Positions 1 through 10,838 of a DNA stretch of 64,000 nt are shown piece by piece. The notes below the pieces were generated by a model. It was given only the letters and a program-made list of their open reading frames with translations, was not told the DNA's origin and ran no database searches. Position 1 is the first letter of the stretch, and each line of letters begins with the position of its first letter. Source of the DNA: Trichosporon coremiiforme (taxonomy: Eukaryota; Basidiomycota; Tremellomycetes; Trichosporonales; Trichosporonaceae); NCBI GenBank assembly GCA_039545355.1, contig BCJJ01000030.1:251954-315953 (forward strand), read 5' to 3'. The position numbers and the translations under genes were made by a program.

Positions 1-498
1 AAGCAGTGCAACTTCCGCAATGGCTACTGTGCCAGGGGCGAAAGAACAATGCACAGTGCGAAAGAGCCCTGTCTAGTTGTGACAAGGCGGGCGGTGGCTG
101 TTCCCGGGAGCTTCCTGCTGAGAGCAGGCGGTGGCCATTATAAGACGATTGGTGACTGTACTTCGGAGTACGCCGGAGGTCCGTACCACCAAGACTGAGG
201 TGCTTCAGATGCAAGACGGTTCAAGGCGGCCCTGGAAATCCGAGAGTGCTTCATGCAGAGCAGCGCCTGAGAGTCATCATGATGGCTGCTTGCCCACCTG
301 CGCGTTGTGAAACAGCGTCACGCGCCGAGGAACTTCGGCGGCGCCGATGCGATCGGGGTGGGTAGATGCCGAAGTTTGCCGAGCGGTGGTCATATGACCA
401 TTCCTGTTGCGCACCTATATCATCGCATCCAACCTCTCACTTCCCCATCAACAACAATCTCCCCTGTCCCGCTTGTCTACCAGCCCGCACTCAGCGCC
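1..498. other. left-edge intergenic sequence / cupin promoter
   Basis: No reading frame here looks coding. The stretch is taken as upstream sequence of the cupin gene, possibly with the end of a gene lying outside the window. CT-rich sequence at about 430-480 just before the ATG resembles a basidiomycete core promoter/5' UTR. Confidence 0.4.
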
Positions 499-927
499 AT
501 GGCAACTCTCACGATGAACACGAACTCGGTCTTCCACGTCCCGCCTCCCTCCTCCTCGGCTCTGCTCAACAACGAGCCAGCCCTGCAGGTGAACGACCAG
601 GACCTCACCGTCATGACCGTCAAAGGGCAGTACTATTGGCACGTGCACGCGTCGAGCGACGAGATGTTCTACGTCATGGACGGCGACCTTACCTTGCAAA
701 TGCGCCCGGCTCGCCGAGAGGGCGAACCGGAGAGGCCCGAAGACGACGCGGACCGCACAATCCAGTTGACGAAGGGGGACATCTTCGTCGTGCCGAAGAA
801 CACGGAGCATCGGTCCGGAAGCAAGGAGGGAGCGCAGGTCATGTTCCTTCTCCGCCAAGGGAGCTTGGACTTCATGAGCGACGATAAGGTCGAGGAAGGA
901 GGGAAGATTACGGGCCACGGGGAGTAG
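499..927 (+). CDS. small single-domain cupin protein
   Basis: 142-residue intronless protein. Cupin motif 1 is visible around residues 53-70 as HVH, four residues, E, six residues, G; motif 2 follows as G-x5-P-x-N-x2-H in GDIFVVPKNTEH. These give the usual three His and one Glu metal ligands of a beta-barrel dioxygenase or isomerase-like cupin. No signal peptide is seen, so it is probably cytosolic. The ATG at 499 is chosen because it follows a CT-rich leader and directly precedes the conserved part; the frame stays open upstream only through non-ATG codons. Substrate unknown: similar short fungal cupins are annotated as mannose-6-phosphate isomerase-like, but nothing here fixes the reaction. 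The fold call is strong, the function open. Confidence 0.75.
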   Translation: MATLTMNTNSVFHVPPPSSSALLNNEPALQVNDQDLTVMTVKGQYYWHVHASSDEMFYVMDGDLTLQMRPARREGEPERPEDDADRTIQLTKGDIFVVPKNTEHRSGSKEGAQVMFLLRQGSLDFMSDDKVEEGGKITGHGE

Positions 928-1494
928 GGTGAGAGCGAGGAGAACGGGCGAAGGAAGCGACGGGAATGGGCGTGTGGTACGGTGTGATCGCAAGTACTTG
1001 ACAAGGGCAAGAGTTAGGCAGTATGCAAATCCATGAAGGCACTATCTCGCTACCTAACACCGTTGTTACCAGCAAGATCGTGCCGGTCAGCTTTCAGCAG
1101 CTCGGTGCTTGGCGTCGTTCGGTTGATCTCTACTTGCGACAGATCGGCGGGCATCGATGACATCACCACCTAACGGCCACCTCGGCGACCCCCAAACCAT
1201 TTCTTGACCGCGGCCGCAACATGGCGGTGGAGCAGGGCGTTTAGCATTACTGCGCTCGATAATAACAGACCATCTCATTGCATGAGGTTGGCACGTTGCA
1301 CAGCAGCTGGGAGGTGACGGTGGCTCGGATAACAAGTCACTCAATGTCAGCTTATAAATCGCCGAGCTAGGCTGATCGTTGAACAGCTGACCAAGCCTCG
1401 TCACCCTTATAAACATCGTGTCCTCGCTTCAGTCTCTCAGTACCACTTCTTCTTCGCGCAGCCACCGCGTCCACCACGTCCACCTCGAAACACG
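928..1494. other. intergenic sequence before the DUF427 gene
   Basis: No coding signal. It carries the 3' end of the cupin transcript and the DUF427 promoter, with a TATA element at 1408-1413. Confidence 0.5.
1408..1413 (+). promoter_or_regulatory. TATA element of the DUF427 gene
   Basis: TATAAA about 82 nt before the ATG at 1495, followed by a pyrimidine-rich leader with TTCTTCTTC. Position and context suit a core promoter. Confidence 0.5.
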
Positions 1495-1896
1495 ATGCTG
1501 AACAAACCCGGCGACATCGAGGTCCGCCCCTCAAAGGCACACGTGCAGGTATACTCCCAGCGGGGTGCACTACTCGCCGACTCGTCTGCTCCAGTCGAAC
1601 TGGACGAATTCCGCTGTCCGACACGATACTACCTCCCCCGGGACGACGTCAAGTGGGCTCAGCTCGTGAAGACCGACACAGTCACGCAGTGTCCGTACAA
1701 GGGCACCTGCGACCTGTACTGGGCAGCGAAGGACGACGAACTCGCGAAACCACTCGCGTGGGAATACGCCGACCCGCTGCCTGCTGTGAAGGAGATCAAG
1801 GGCCGGGTGGCGTTCTGGAACGAGCAGGTCAAGTTGCTAGTCGATGGCATCGAGTGGAGGAAGGGCAACGAGCAAAGTCATAAGGGTCAGAAGTGA
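1495..1896 (+). CDS. DUF427 domain protein
   Basis: 133-residue intronless protein covering a single DUF427 domain. Signatures seen: RYYLPRDDV around residue 44 and TQCPYKGTCDLYW around residue 63, followed by the typical W-E-Y-DPLPAV and AFWNEQVKLLVDG end. DUF427 is a small beta-rich fold found widely in bacteria and fungi; no reaction is established for the fungal members. A TATA box lies 82 nt upstream. The length matches the domain, so the gene looks complete. Confidence 0.85.
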   Translation: MLNKPGDIEVRPSKAHVQVYSQRGALLADSSAPVELDEFRCPTRYYLPRDDVKWAQLVKTDTVTQCPYKGTCDLYWAAKDDELAKPLAWEYADPLPAVKEIKGRVAFWNEQVKLLVDGIEWRKGNEQSHKGQK

Positions 1897-2151
1897 TGCA
1901 TGACATGAAGTGATATGCAGAAGGATGCATTGGAATGGTGGAAAGAATGCCCAGGTGGGCACGGCGTTCGGAGGTCGGCAATCTAACGCGCGCGGCTGTC
2001 GGTTGTCGGCCACCGCCGACGGGTCTCTACACTGCCGTGAACGTCGACCGCCGTCCACGAACTTCCTCTAGACCGACCATCGTCCACGAACACCCCCCAG
2101 ATTGACACCATCACCCTCATCGACGGCGTCTCTCTCACTCCACTATTCACC

Positions 2152-2970
2152 ATGGTACGACCCCGCTTGACCCGTCTGCCCTCATCACTTCCTCCGCGTT
2201 ACCTCCAGGCCCGGTCCTACTCCGCCCTCAAGGTCAAGGATACGGATCGCGTGCGCTGGCTGACTCTCTCCCGACCAGAGAAGCTGAACGCGCTCACTTT
2301 GCCCGATCTGGACGCCTTCAAGTCGGCTGTAGACGACGCGAACGCGGACCCGTCCATCCGCGCGATCGCCGTGACGGGCGAGGGCCGCGCCTTCTGCGCC
2401 GGCATGGACACCCACGTCTTTGCCGGTCTCTCAGTCGACGACGCCCTCAATGTGATCCGTAAAGTCTCCAAGGCCGTCGGCTCGCTCCGCCTCTCGCCCA
2501 AGCCGACCGCAGTCGCCCTGAACGGGTACTGCATCGGGGCCGCGTTTGAGATGGCCCTCTCTGCCGACTTCAGAGTCAGCTATCACGAGGTCCAGGCCGG
2601 ATTGCCCGAGACCAAAGTTGGCATTCCCTCCGTCGTGGACGCAGCTCTGCTGCCGCATTATACCGGCCTCAGCCTCGCCCGCGAGATGCTCCTGACCGGA
2701 GATCTCTACCCTGTGGAGAAGATCGGGTTCGTGAACCGCTTCGCGGAGCGGCAGGAAGGAGATCTCGAACGAGTCACGATGGACCTCCTGGCCAAAGTCA
2801 CCGACCTCACGCCCACGGTCATGAAGGCGCAGAAGGGACTGAATGAGTACTGGCTGAACCATGGGATTCAGGACAGCATCGAACACAGCATCCAGGTGTT
2901 TGGGGAGTGCTTCCAGAGCCCGGAGACGAAGGAGGCCGTGGACAAGTACAACTCGAGGAGGACGAAGTAG
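2152..2970 (+). CDS. crotonase-family enoyl-CoA hydratase/isomerase, probably mitochondrial
   Basis: 272 residues, no intron. After a basic, Ser/Arg-rich N-terminus without acids (about residues 1-26, MVRPRLTRLPSS and on to RSYSAL), which looks like a mitochondrial presequence, comes a full crotonase domain. RPEKLNAL is the acyl-CoA-binding loop, and GRAFCAGMD and NGYCIGAAFEMAL are the two oxyanion-hole segments. The usual hydratase Glu pair is not plainly placed, so hydratase, isomerase or hydrolase activity cannot be chosen. The C-terminus (SRRTK) is not a peroxisomal signal, unlike the second crotonase at 15262-16153. A role in mitochondrial acyl-CoA or amino-acid breakdown is inferred. 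Confidence 0.85.
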   Translation: MVRPRLTRLPSSLPPRYLQARSYSALKVKDTDRVRWLTLSRPEKLNALTLPDLDAFKSAVDDANADPSIRAIAVTGEGRAFCAGMDTHVFAGLSVDDALNVIRKVSKAVGSLRLSPKPTAVALNGYCIGAAFEMALSADFRVSYHEVQAGLPETKVGIPSVVDAALLPHYTGLSLAREMLLTGDLYPVEKIGFVNRFAERQEGDLERVTMDLLAKVTDLTPTVMKAQKGLNEYWLNHGIQDSIEHSIQVFGECFQSPETKEAVDKYNSRRTK

Positions 2971-3199
2971 ACTGGAGCATGTATTCATTCGCACCACCTG
3001 GCCTGTCCAGGACTCGGACCCAGGTCACCGGAATGCAACTAGCTCTCGAGTGCTCATGCCGTGTCATGTCGTTGCATATCTATGGTACAATCAACTGTCC
3101 AGTAATGTCTATTTTCGAGATGTCGTCGTCCGCGCCTGTTTTTGCTGTCTCAGATCGTACTCGATTCATCAGATCGGAAGAAGTCCCAAAGGAAGCATC

Positions 3200-3830
3200 C
3201 TACGCAAGCTGGACGCTGCGCCCGCGCCAGAGACGCCACCGGGACATGCTCCTGCGCTCGAGAAATGCGCACGCCGCAGCCGCGTCGTCGACCGTAATGT
3301 GTCCACACAGCTGGGACTTGGAGTCCAAGAGTTGTGCGAGCTCCTCCTCGTTCATGCGGTGCATGTCCTGTCGGCGCTCGTCGACCTCGCGCTTAGCTTG
3401 AGCCAGGCTCTCGTCGGCATCGATCGCCGACTTCCACGCTTCGTTGCGCTCCTTCAGACCTGGATGTTAGCTACACTGATGACATCGACAACTGTGGACC
3501 ATCCGGCAGAGGTGTCTGGCCGCCAGGATTGAAGAGATACTTACGGGAGTAGTCACTGTGGTCCCGGACGCACGCCTCCCACACGGCACATAGCAGGCAG
3601 AGAAGGACCGCCCCGCACGAAGTGAGGGGGACAGTCTCGCGAGCTGCCCACGCCAGATAGCACCCCCGCTCAGTCAGGGAGGGGAACAGTATGCCGCTCA
3701 GCAGCTTGCCGATGAAGACGCCGAGGAAGATCGAGACAACGTTCACGCCCAGGTTCCGGAATCGAAGCAGTGTGTCCCACCGCTGCAGGCGGGAGGGGAG
3801 GACGAGGTCGTCGGTGAAGGTGGTCGCCAT
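3200..3830 (-). CDS. small membrane protein of unknown function, two exons
   Basis: Assembled as complement(3200..3459, 3545..3830), 181 residues. The donor at 3544 is GTAAGT and the 85-nt intron ends GCTAACATCCAG, a textbook branch/acceptor. Near the N-terminus lies FRNLGVNVVSIFLGVFIGKL, a hydrophobic segment, and around residue 65 a second (LTSCGAVLLCLLCAVWEAC). Exon 2 is charged and helical (KEVDERRQDMHRMNEEEL-like pattern), suggesting a cytosolic tail. Not recognised as a known family. The splice model is well supported by frame; the function is unknown. Confidence 0.65.
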
Positions 3831-4844
3831 GCCGTCTGAAGTCGGACCGGTCACGATTAAACGGCCAGAGTGGAGGAAGAGAATGGAAAGAAGATGTTGC
3901 TCGAGACGGGAAGGAGGAGAAGAAGAAGCGTCAGTCGTCGAGTGGCGAGCAGACAGACCTAGTGTGCGAGGGAGGGCGTGAGAAGATGGAAGATGGCGAG
4001 CGGTGAAAAGTGCAAAGTAAGAGTTTGAGTTACTATGCATAACACGAGTTTGTCTCGACTGCGCGCTGCGCTGGGCCGTGCGTGCTCCGTGCGTTGTGAA
4101 GCAAAGTCCAGGAAGGGGAAGGTCCAGTGCGATGTGAGACACGCGCAGCCAGCGTAGACGCCAAACGCTGGGGTGCGCGACAGTGAGACGGGAGGAGAAT
4201 GCAGGAGGACGTCTGACGTCAGGGTGTCGTTGGCATGCACCCATTCACCCATTCACTCGAGTCTGCGCCGTTTCAGACGTTCATTCAGGTGTGGGTGCAT
4301 TCGACTGCGGACTTGCCCAACGCACGATACACGCGGCGGCTTGATCATGTCCCCGAGATTTGGATCGGTGGACGAACAAATGAGACGGACACGGCAGATC
4401 CGAGATTACTCGCCGCAATGGACAAAACTGGGTGCGTGCTGGGCGGCGGGATGCGGGATGCGGGCAGTCCCAGAGTCCTGGTTCCTGCTATTCACCAAGT
4501 GTCGTCGTCCAACCGATTCTGCCATTCAAACAGCTTTCGGCGGCGTCAGGATCGTACTGTATGCTCAACATGTTACCTACAATCGCTCCCTTTGTCGTGA
4601 CTACCGTGACTGTCCCGACTCCTTGCACGATCTAGTCTTCGTGCCCCCGCCCCGCCCGAACCACCGCAGAACACGGGACTTGCAGCCCACCGCTCACCAC
4701 AGGCCACGGGCCCGAGATCTGAACAGGGGCCAATAACCCTGCGTTCGACCCTGTATCGCATGCCCCGCAACCGCGCAGCGTCCGTCAGCAAGCAAGCCCA
4801 AAGAACAGCAGTGCCCGATAGGCGCAGCAGTGCGCTCCTCAGAC

Positions 4845-4867
4845 GGGGGGGGGAGCGGGGGGGGGGG
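4845..4867 (+). repeat. interrupted poly-G tract
   Basis: Runs of 9 and 11 G separated by AGC (4845-4853 and 4857-4867). Capable in principle of G-quadruplex pairing; also a likely sequencing-error site. Confidence 0.8.
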
Positions 4868-5242
4868 CAAGAGCTGGTGACGAGCTTTTATGAGGCTGCA
4901 GCCGATAAAACCTTGCACGTGGTGCCGGGCAACTTCCCCGCCGTTTGCGGGGTCGCTCTCCGCCAGCTGTAATCGACCCGACATCCGACACTGACCTACT
5001 GACCCAACCCGATGCGAGGAGGCAGTCACCTTGGCCCCATGCTGCCCCGCACATGCAGGGTCGAATACCTCACACCACCGAGCTTGGCTCGAGGAGCCAA
5101 GCGCCGCCCACTGCGCCCAGAGCCGACGACCACAGAACATTTCGAATGTCTCGGAGGCTTGTCTCATTCCAGCTCCGGGCATGTCCTCGATTCGAGCAGG
5201 AACGCAGCACGCATGTCGAACGTTGTTGCGGGCCACTTCCCC

Positions 5243-5270
5243 GTCAGCTGGTCAGCTGGTCAGCTGGTCA
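5243..5270 (+). repeat. three tandem 8-bp GTCAGCTG units
   Basis: GTCAGCTG three times head to tail plus GTCA. Each unit holds a CAGCTG E-box, so the array could bind a bHLH factor or simply be a microsatellite. Confidence 0.7.
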
Positions 5271-6444
5271 CATGGGCAGAGGACGATCGGGTCGGCCCTG
5301 TTGTTGCCAGCGCAAGGTGGCCGCGTACCCCGCAACCCACACCCGGCAACATTCCCCGCGTCGTCGACCAGACCCGCTGGTCACAAGCAAGGCCGCGGCC
5401 AGGGGAGGCGGGGTGGAGGTCAGGTGGTGGACAGGCAGTCCGCAATGGCGGTGAACGAGTCCGCCGTTTCAGCGCGTGCGGTGAGAGAAAGTGAGGCGAG
5501 CGTGGGAGAGTGGCGGACTTCTCTCCGCAACATGATCTTTCAACGACAGGCGGACTTTTCTCCGCCTCTACTTGTCGCCTCGCCCAGTCGCGGTGTCCTG
5601 TGGGGCGGTAGGACGGTGGAGTAGGCCAGTCCGTGTGCTGCACGGTGACGGGGGCTGGGACGGGTTGGCGTTAGTGGATAACGAGGGGAGGTGACTGACG
5701 AGTGACAGACCTCGTATCTGACGACAGGCCCCGGACTGGGGCAGCGGGGCCCTTCCTCTTTCCTTCTCGCAGTTCTGTGACAAATTCAACTTTATTTCAT
5801 GTCGCGGTGCCGTCCTCGGCTTCCCGTATGCGAGTGGTTGCCGAGCGGTCGGTCATCTTAGACTACCTGTCCCGACGCCATACGGCCGCCACAGCAAGCC
5901 CCACATTCCAGCTCCGAGACCCAGCCTCGCGCCTCGTCCACCTTGGTTTGCGGGGAGCCTCTCCGCCACCTCCGCATCGTCGCTCTTGCCCGACAACGGT
6001 CACCCCAGTACAAGGCTTAGCTTCCGAAGATGACCCGCTGGGGGGTGCGGGGTAGCCCGCCGCCCGATCACTGCTCACGAGGTCACCTACGTTGTCATCC
6101 TCACTCATGTTGCGGGGCTCGTCGCCGCCCCAACCACTAGCCCTGCTGTGCGATATCGGACATGGCCAGGCGTTGCGGGGCAGCAAGCCGCCACCGTGGA
6201 GCACCTTGGGACCATGCCCACAGACGCTGACCACAGTTGCGGGGCGAGGTACCGCCTCCGCTCGCTTCCCAGCAAGGTTCACCCCCAATCGTTCCTCACG
6301 ATGGGCATGTGGGGACACGTGCTGCCTTCCGATAGTGCCTCCCGATGGCGGTTGCTCCTCGCGCCTGACATGAGCCCTTTGCCTGCAGTGCTCCGCAGAG
6401 CTTCTCCTCCTTGTCCACAGCAATGACTTCGGCCGCCAACACGG

Positions 6445-6452
6445 TATATAAG
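6445..6452 (+). promoter_or_regulatory. TATA box of the monooxygenase gene
   Basis: TATATAAG about 105 nt before the ATG at 6553, followed by a CT-rich leader. Typical spacing. Confidence 0.6.
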
Positions 6453-6552
6453 ACCTCGCCATCTCCCCGTCTCAGCTCCTCATCAGCTCTCTCCTCGAGC
6501 TTCCATCTAACTATCCCTCAACACTCTTGAACGAACTCAACTCACCAACGCA

Positions 6553-8403
6553 ATGGTAGTCACCCTTGACCACACGCCTACGCCCAACACAGCTGCGGCC
6601 CGCGCGGCGCAAGCCCAGGAGGCGCGCGATATCGCCGACTCGCTCGGTCTGCCGCCCCTCGTCCCCCACGGAGTCGATGAGGGCCGTCCCGTGCGCGTCA
6701 TCGTCATGGGGGCTGGGTTTTCCGGCCTCGGCGCAGCCATCTATCTCCCGCAGCAAATCCGCAACCTCGACCTGCAAGTCTACGACCGGGCTGAGGATAT
6801 CGGTGGAGTCTGTAAGTGTTCCAGGTGTGGTGTGGGGTGCAGCGGACTGCAGTGATGCAACGACCCGCGCTGACAACCAGGGAACATCAACCGGTACATG
6901 GGCGTGGCGTGCGACGTCCCCGCCGCGACATACACGTAAACGTTCGCGAGCAACTCGAAATGGGACAAGTTCTACGCCGGCGGCGCCGAGATCAAGACGT
7001 ACCTCTCCCGAGTCGTGGATCACTACAACCTCCGCCCTCTCATTAAACTCCAGCACGAAGTTATCGATTCGCGCTGGGACGGGAGCAAGTGGAACGTGTC
7101 CATCAAGGACCTCAGGACCGGAAACGTGATCAAGGACTCGGCCGACTTCATCTATTACTCGCCAGGTCTGCTGTCGAACCCGATCTGGCCCGACATCCCT
7201 GGCCGCGAGAAGTACAAGGGTATCCTGCGCCACTCGGGCAAGTGGGACGCGAAGAAGGAGGAAGAAGAGGGTATGGACTGGAGCAACAAGCGTGTCGGCG
7301 TCATTGGTGTCGGGTCCAGTGCAATCCAGATCATCCCCGTCATGCAGTCCAAGTGCCGCGAACTGGTTTCCTTCGGCCGTTCGCGGACCTGGATCATTGG
7401 CACGTATGGCGACTCGATCCTCGCGTCCATGGGCATCGACCCGAGCAAGGAGTCCAACTACCAGTTCACCGAGGGTGAGAAGGAGTATCTCTCAAACTTT
7501 GACAACTACAAGGGCTTCCGCATGGTCGTTGAGCGCGAGATGGGACTGCAGCACTTCCTGATCCACCGCGATACGGCGGCGCAGAATGGCTTCAGGGCCT
7601 TGAGCGAGGCGAAAATGCGCTCGAAACTCGACGCCAAGCCCGAACTCGCAGACAAGATCGTCCCCGACTTCGCGGTCGGCTGCAAGCGCCTGACCCCCGG
7701 TCCGGGGTACCTCGAGGCGCTGGCGCAGCCCAACACGTCCTTCGTGACGGACGACCTGGAGTGTTTCACGGAGCGCGGCCTGCGCACCAAGAAGGGCGAG
7801 GAGTACGAGCTCGACGCCATCATCTGCGCGACCGGGTTCAAGGCCGACGCCAAGCCGCGTTTCCCCATCGTGAACGAGCTCACGGGCGACAATCTCCAGG
7901 ACCTTTGGGACTATGAGCCCGTCTCGTATATGAGCGTCGGCGCGCCCCACATGCCCAACTTCTTCACCGTCCTCGGTCCCCAGTCCCACGTCGGCACGGG
8001 TAACTTGCTCATTATCATGGAGGCTGAGCTCGCCTACGCTGCCAAGTGTATCGCCAAGTGCCAGCGTGAGGGCATCAGGTCCATGACGCCCAAGGATTCT
8101 GCTATCCAGGATTGGATCAAGTACACCGACGCGTACTTCCCCCGCACTGTTTATTCTACCGAGTGCCCCAGTTGGTACAAGTCCGGCGGACACGGCACGA
8201 TCCGCACCCTCTGGCCCGGTTCTAGCCAGCACGCTGTCGCTGCCCTCCGCGAGCCCAGGTGGGAGGACTGGGAGTATGAGCGCGACCCAAACTACAAGCA
8301 CAGCATGAGCTGGCTCGGCGACGGGCAGATTGCGCCCCACTACGATCCCGCTTTCTACTTTGACGAAATGCGGAGCAGGCACAGGGACATCATCCACATT
8401 TAA
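6553..8403 (+). pseudogene. Baeyer-Villiger-type flavin monooxygenase with an in-frame TAA
   Basis: Exons 6553..6811 and 6881..8403; the donor at 6812 is GTAAGT and the intron ends CTGACAACCAG. Without the stop it would encode about 593 residues. FAD-binding GAGFSGLG lies near residue 55, the Baeyer-Villiger fingerprint appears as YKGILRHSGKW, NADPH-binding GVGSSA follows, then the late ATGF motif. So the family is a class B NAD(P)H flavin monooxygenase acting on ketones. Codon 106 (6937-6939) is TAA inside a conserved stretch (ATYT-stop-TFASN). Frame and similarity continue unchanged on both sides, and no plausible intron removes it. Either a recent nonsense mutation, a base error, or readthrough. 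Convergent with the zinc-cluster regulator at 8533-10838. The ATG at 6553 is well placed behind a TATA box. Confidence 0.8.
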
Positions 8404-8532
8404 ATTTAGTTACAGAAGATAAGTAGCAAGTTATACGAACACACACAAGTAGTTATGAATCTCACTATGAATACAAATGTCAGACGACGTAGACCAATGA
8501 ATGGCTCGGCGGCACTCTGCCTAGGCTCACGC

Positions 8533-10838
8533 CTAGGCCATCCCTGGGGCTACCGGCGCACCGTCAAAGCCCATGCCGCCCATAGCCCACTCCTGAGACC
8601 ATCCTATACTCTCCATGAACGCCTCGAGGTCCGCAGGGTTCATCTCGATCTCCGTGTTCTGCAGGTTCGAGATGGCGCCATTCAGCCACATCGCGTCGTC
8701 CGAGTTAGGCGTGTGCCCCGGCAGTCCGTCCATCGGCTGTGGTTGTCCGTCCTCTGGCAGCGGCGGTGCCATGTCATGCGGCGGTGCATTCTCAGCGAGC
8801 GGGTTCGGGTACGAGCCGCATATCGTCGTCAGGATCCGGTTCGACAGCTCGTTGAACGCACGCGACAGGTGCGAGATCTGCGGCCACCCAGAGCAGATCA
8901 AGCTCACGACCTCCTGGCACTGCGCAATCATGGAGATCGCACGGTTACGCCAGTCCGGGTCCTCCTGCTTGCTCGGGTCCGTCCGGCAGTTCTGCAGCAG
9001 CGAGTAAAGCAGCGACATGCCCATCGCAATCGCGTGCGACAGGTGAAACGGGTTGTCGACCCATTTGCGTTCCTGGTACAGCTTCATCGCGATCGACAGC
9101 GATTTGAATGCCGACACCTCGAGAATTGCAAGCTGCCAGACTGGCACAACGTCCGCCGTTGGGCGGTACAGCTGCGCGCGGATCGTGTGGTAGTACAAGT
9201 CGAAATAGTTGTCGCCCTCAGTTGCTGTGCCGCGTGGATTACGTGCGTGCCACTCGTCGAGCCGTAGCTGCAAGCTCGCGCGCAGCTCGTCGTTTGGCTT
9301 GGCCTTGCTCGCAAAGTGGAACACGTCCCAAAAGATCTGCCGCATCGCAGTCATGTGCCGGTACCAAACGACTGGGTCCGCGCCTTCGGTCAGCGGTCCA
9401 AGATCATCCAGCCGCAACGGCAGCGAGACTGTGATTTCTTCGTCCTTCAGCTCGACCGGCGTTTGGAGAACGCCGGCCATACCCCTCTCCTGGTTGTATA
9501 TTGACCAGAACAGAGCTCGGCGGCGGTCCTGCTCCTCGATCGGCAGCGATGGGCTCGGCTCCTGGTGCAGCTTGTAGAACTGGGCGAACTCGACAATGAT
9601 CGGGACGATGGGCACAAGGTCGGGGCCACCAGAGTCGAACACAGACCAGAAACTAAGGAGAAACAGTGACGATACGCAGGTCTGACGTCAGCTCGACGCG
9701 GCTCAAAGAAAGCTTGACTTACGATACCGCTCTCCGTCTTCAGCACCGCGGAGAGGTTGCTGAGAGCTCGGTTCCTCAGTAACGTCGTGTCGATCTTGTC
9801 GCCCTTCTTTCCCCTAGAGAGCCACACGAGGCCAAGAGCGAATACAAGGAAGAACGTAAACGTCTGCAGTGGTGTCGCCGTCTCGTCTGGGTTGCCCTTG
9901 TAGATCTCGCGCAGGCTGAGGGTTGGGTTAGCACGAATCCAGCCAGATAACCCACCTCTCCAGCATCTCGCTCTCTCTGAATATCGGGCAGGTCGCATTG
10001 TTCTGGACAAACGCGCGGATGCATTTTGCGCCGAGGTCGAACGGCGGCCAGACTGCAACGTTGGTAAAGTCGGTTACGCTGTCGAGGGACTCGGCGTTGG
10101 CGCCGAGCTGGGAGTGCATGAACGACACAACCGTCAGCTTCAGTGTCGGGACAGACCTCAGCTTGGACGAGGGCGCCGTAAAGTCGAGGTTGGCCAGGCG
10201 TTCCTCGACGGAAGCGAGTAAGGTCGGCGACAACTTCTCGGATCCCTTCCCTGCAACGAACACCGGGTCCTGACGTGATGGACCAGGTTTTGGCGCTAGT
10301 GGTCCAGGGAGAGGGGCTGGCGGTGCTGTCGACGGACCGGGCGCGGGCAAGGACAGGGCGGCGAGCTCATCGTTGGACAGCGACTTGATCGACACGCCGG
10401 GCAGTTGTGACTGGATCAGCGCTTCGAGGGTGGCGATGCGCTTGTCCTTCTCCTCGACAGACTTGAGCAGGTCGGTCAGGAAGCTGATGTCAGCTAGCAC
10501 GCGGACGGAACACGCAGCTCACTTGGGATGGCTCCTGTCGGTGATCTTGACCTCGTAGACACAAGGGATCTTCCTCCTGACGCAGGTCGAGCAGTCAGGC
10601 CGTCTCCTATCGCACTGCCATGGTGGTTAGCTCACGATAGACTTTGGACAGGGAAGGGATCGGGGCGGTGTGTCTGTGAAGGACGCAGTGGCGAGGAAGA
10701 CAAACTTCAGGATATGAGACTAACCTTGCGCTTTCGCTGCTGACAGGCTTGACATGCTTGGGGCTTGTTGACGTTTGCCTGTGGACATAGGCGGATGGGG
10801 GTGGCCGAGGACAGGACGTGCTCGGGAACGGTGGGCAT
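8533..10838 (-). CDS. Zn2Cys6 fungal transcription factor, five exons
   Basis: complement(8533..9681, 9723..9915, 9956..10483, 10523..10614, 10725..10838), 691 residues. The zinc cluster is split by intron 1: Cys29, 32, 39, 46, 49 and 56, spacing C-x2-C-x6-C-x6-C-x2-C-x6-C, with basic QQRKRK between. A short coiled coil (LLKSVEEKDKRIATLEALI) follows for dimerisation, then a Pro-rich linker and a fungal-specific middle domain (QDRRRALFWSIYNQERG). The tail is acidic and Met/Gly-rich, suitable for activation. Intron 4 is taken to end at GAGCTGACGTCAG because this keeps frame and gives LFLLSFWSVF. Nuclear regulator; its convergent neighbour, the flavin monooxygenase, is a natural candidate target, by position only. 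Confidence 0.88.

Larger units (their letters stand above)
4763..6244. promoter_or_regulatory. cluster of TTGCGGGG / CCCCGCAA elements, Mig1/CreA-like
   Basis: CCCCGCAAC or its complement occurs at 4763-4771, 5328-5336, 6109-6117, 6172-6180 and 6236-6244. Shorter relatives lie at 4936-4952 (both orientations), 5225-5232, 5946-5955 and 6045-6052. The core GCGGGG fits the SYGGRG consensus of Mig1/CreA glucose repressors, and three copies fall within 140 bp about 200 bp upstream of the monooxygenase TATA box. Repression by glucose is inference. Confidence 0.45.
3831..6552. other. 2.7-kb intergenic region rich in GCGGGG motifs
   Basis: No ORF here has credible protein features. The interval separates the membrane-protein gene (leftward) from the monooxygenase gene (rightward) and so is a shared divergent promoter region. 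It contains a G-run, three tandem E-boxes, many GCGGGG/CCCCGC elements and a TATA box at its right end, each listed separately. Confidence 0.6.

Noticed and set aside
6934..6970. A 35-nt intron removing the TAA of the monooxygenase
   Set aside because: It would delete conserved TFASN residues, is at the lower size limit and lacks a branch point.
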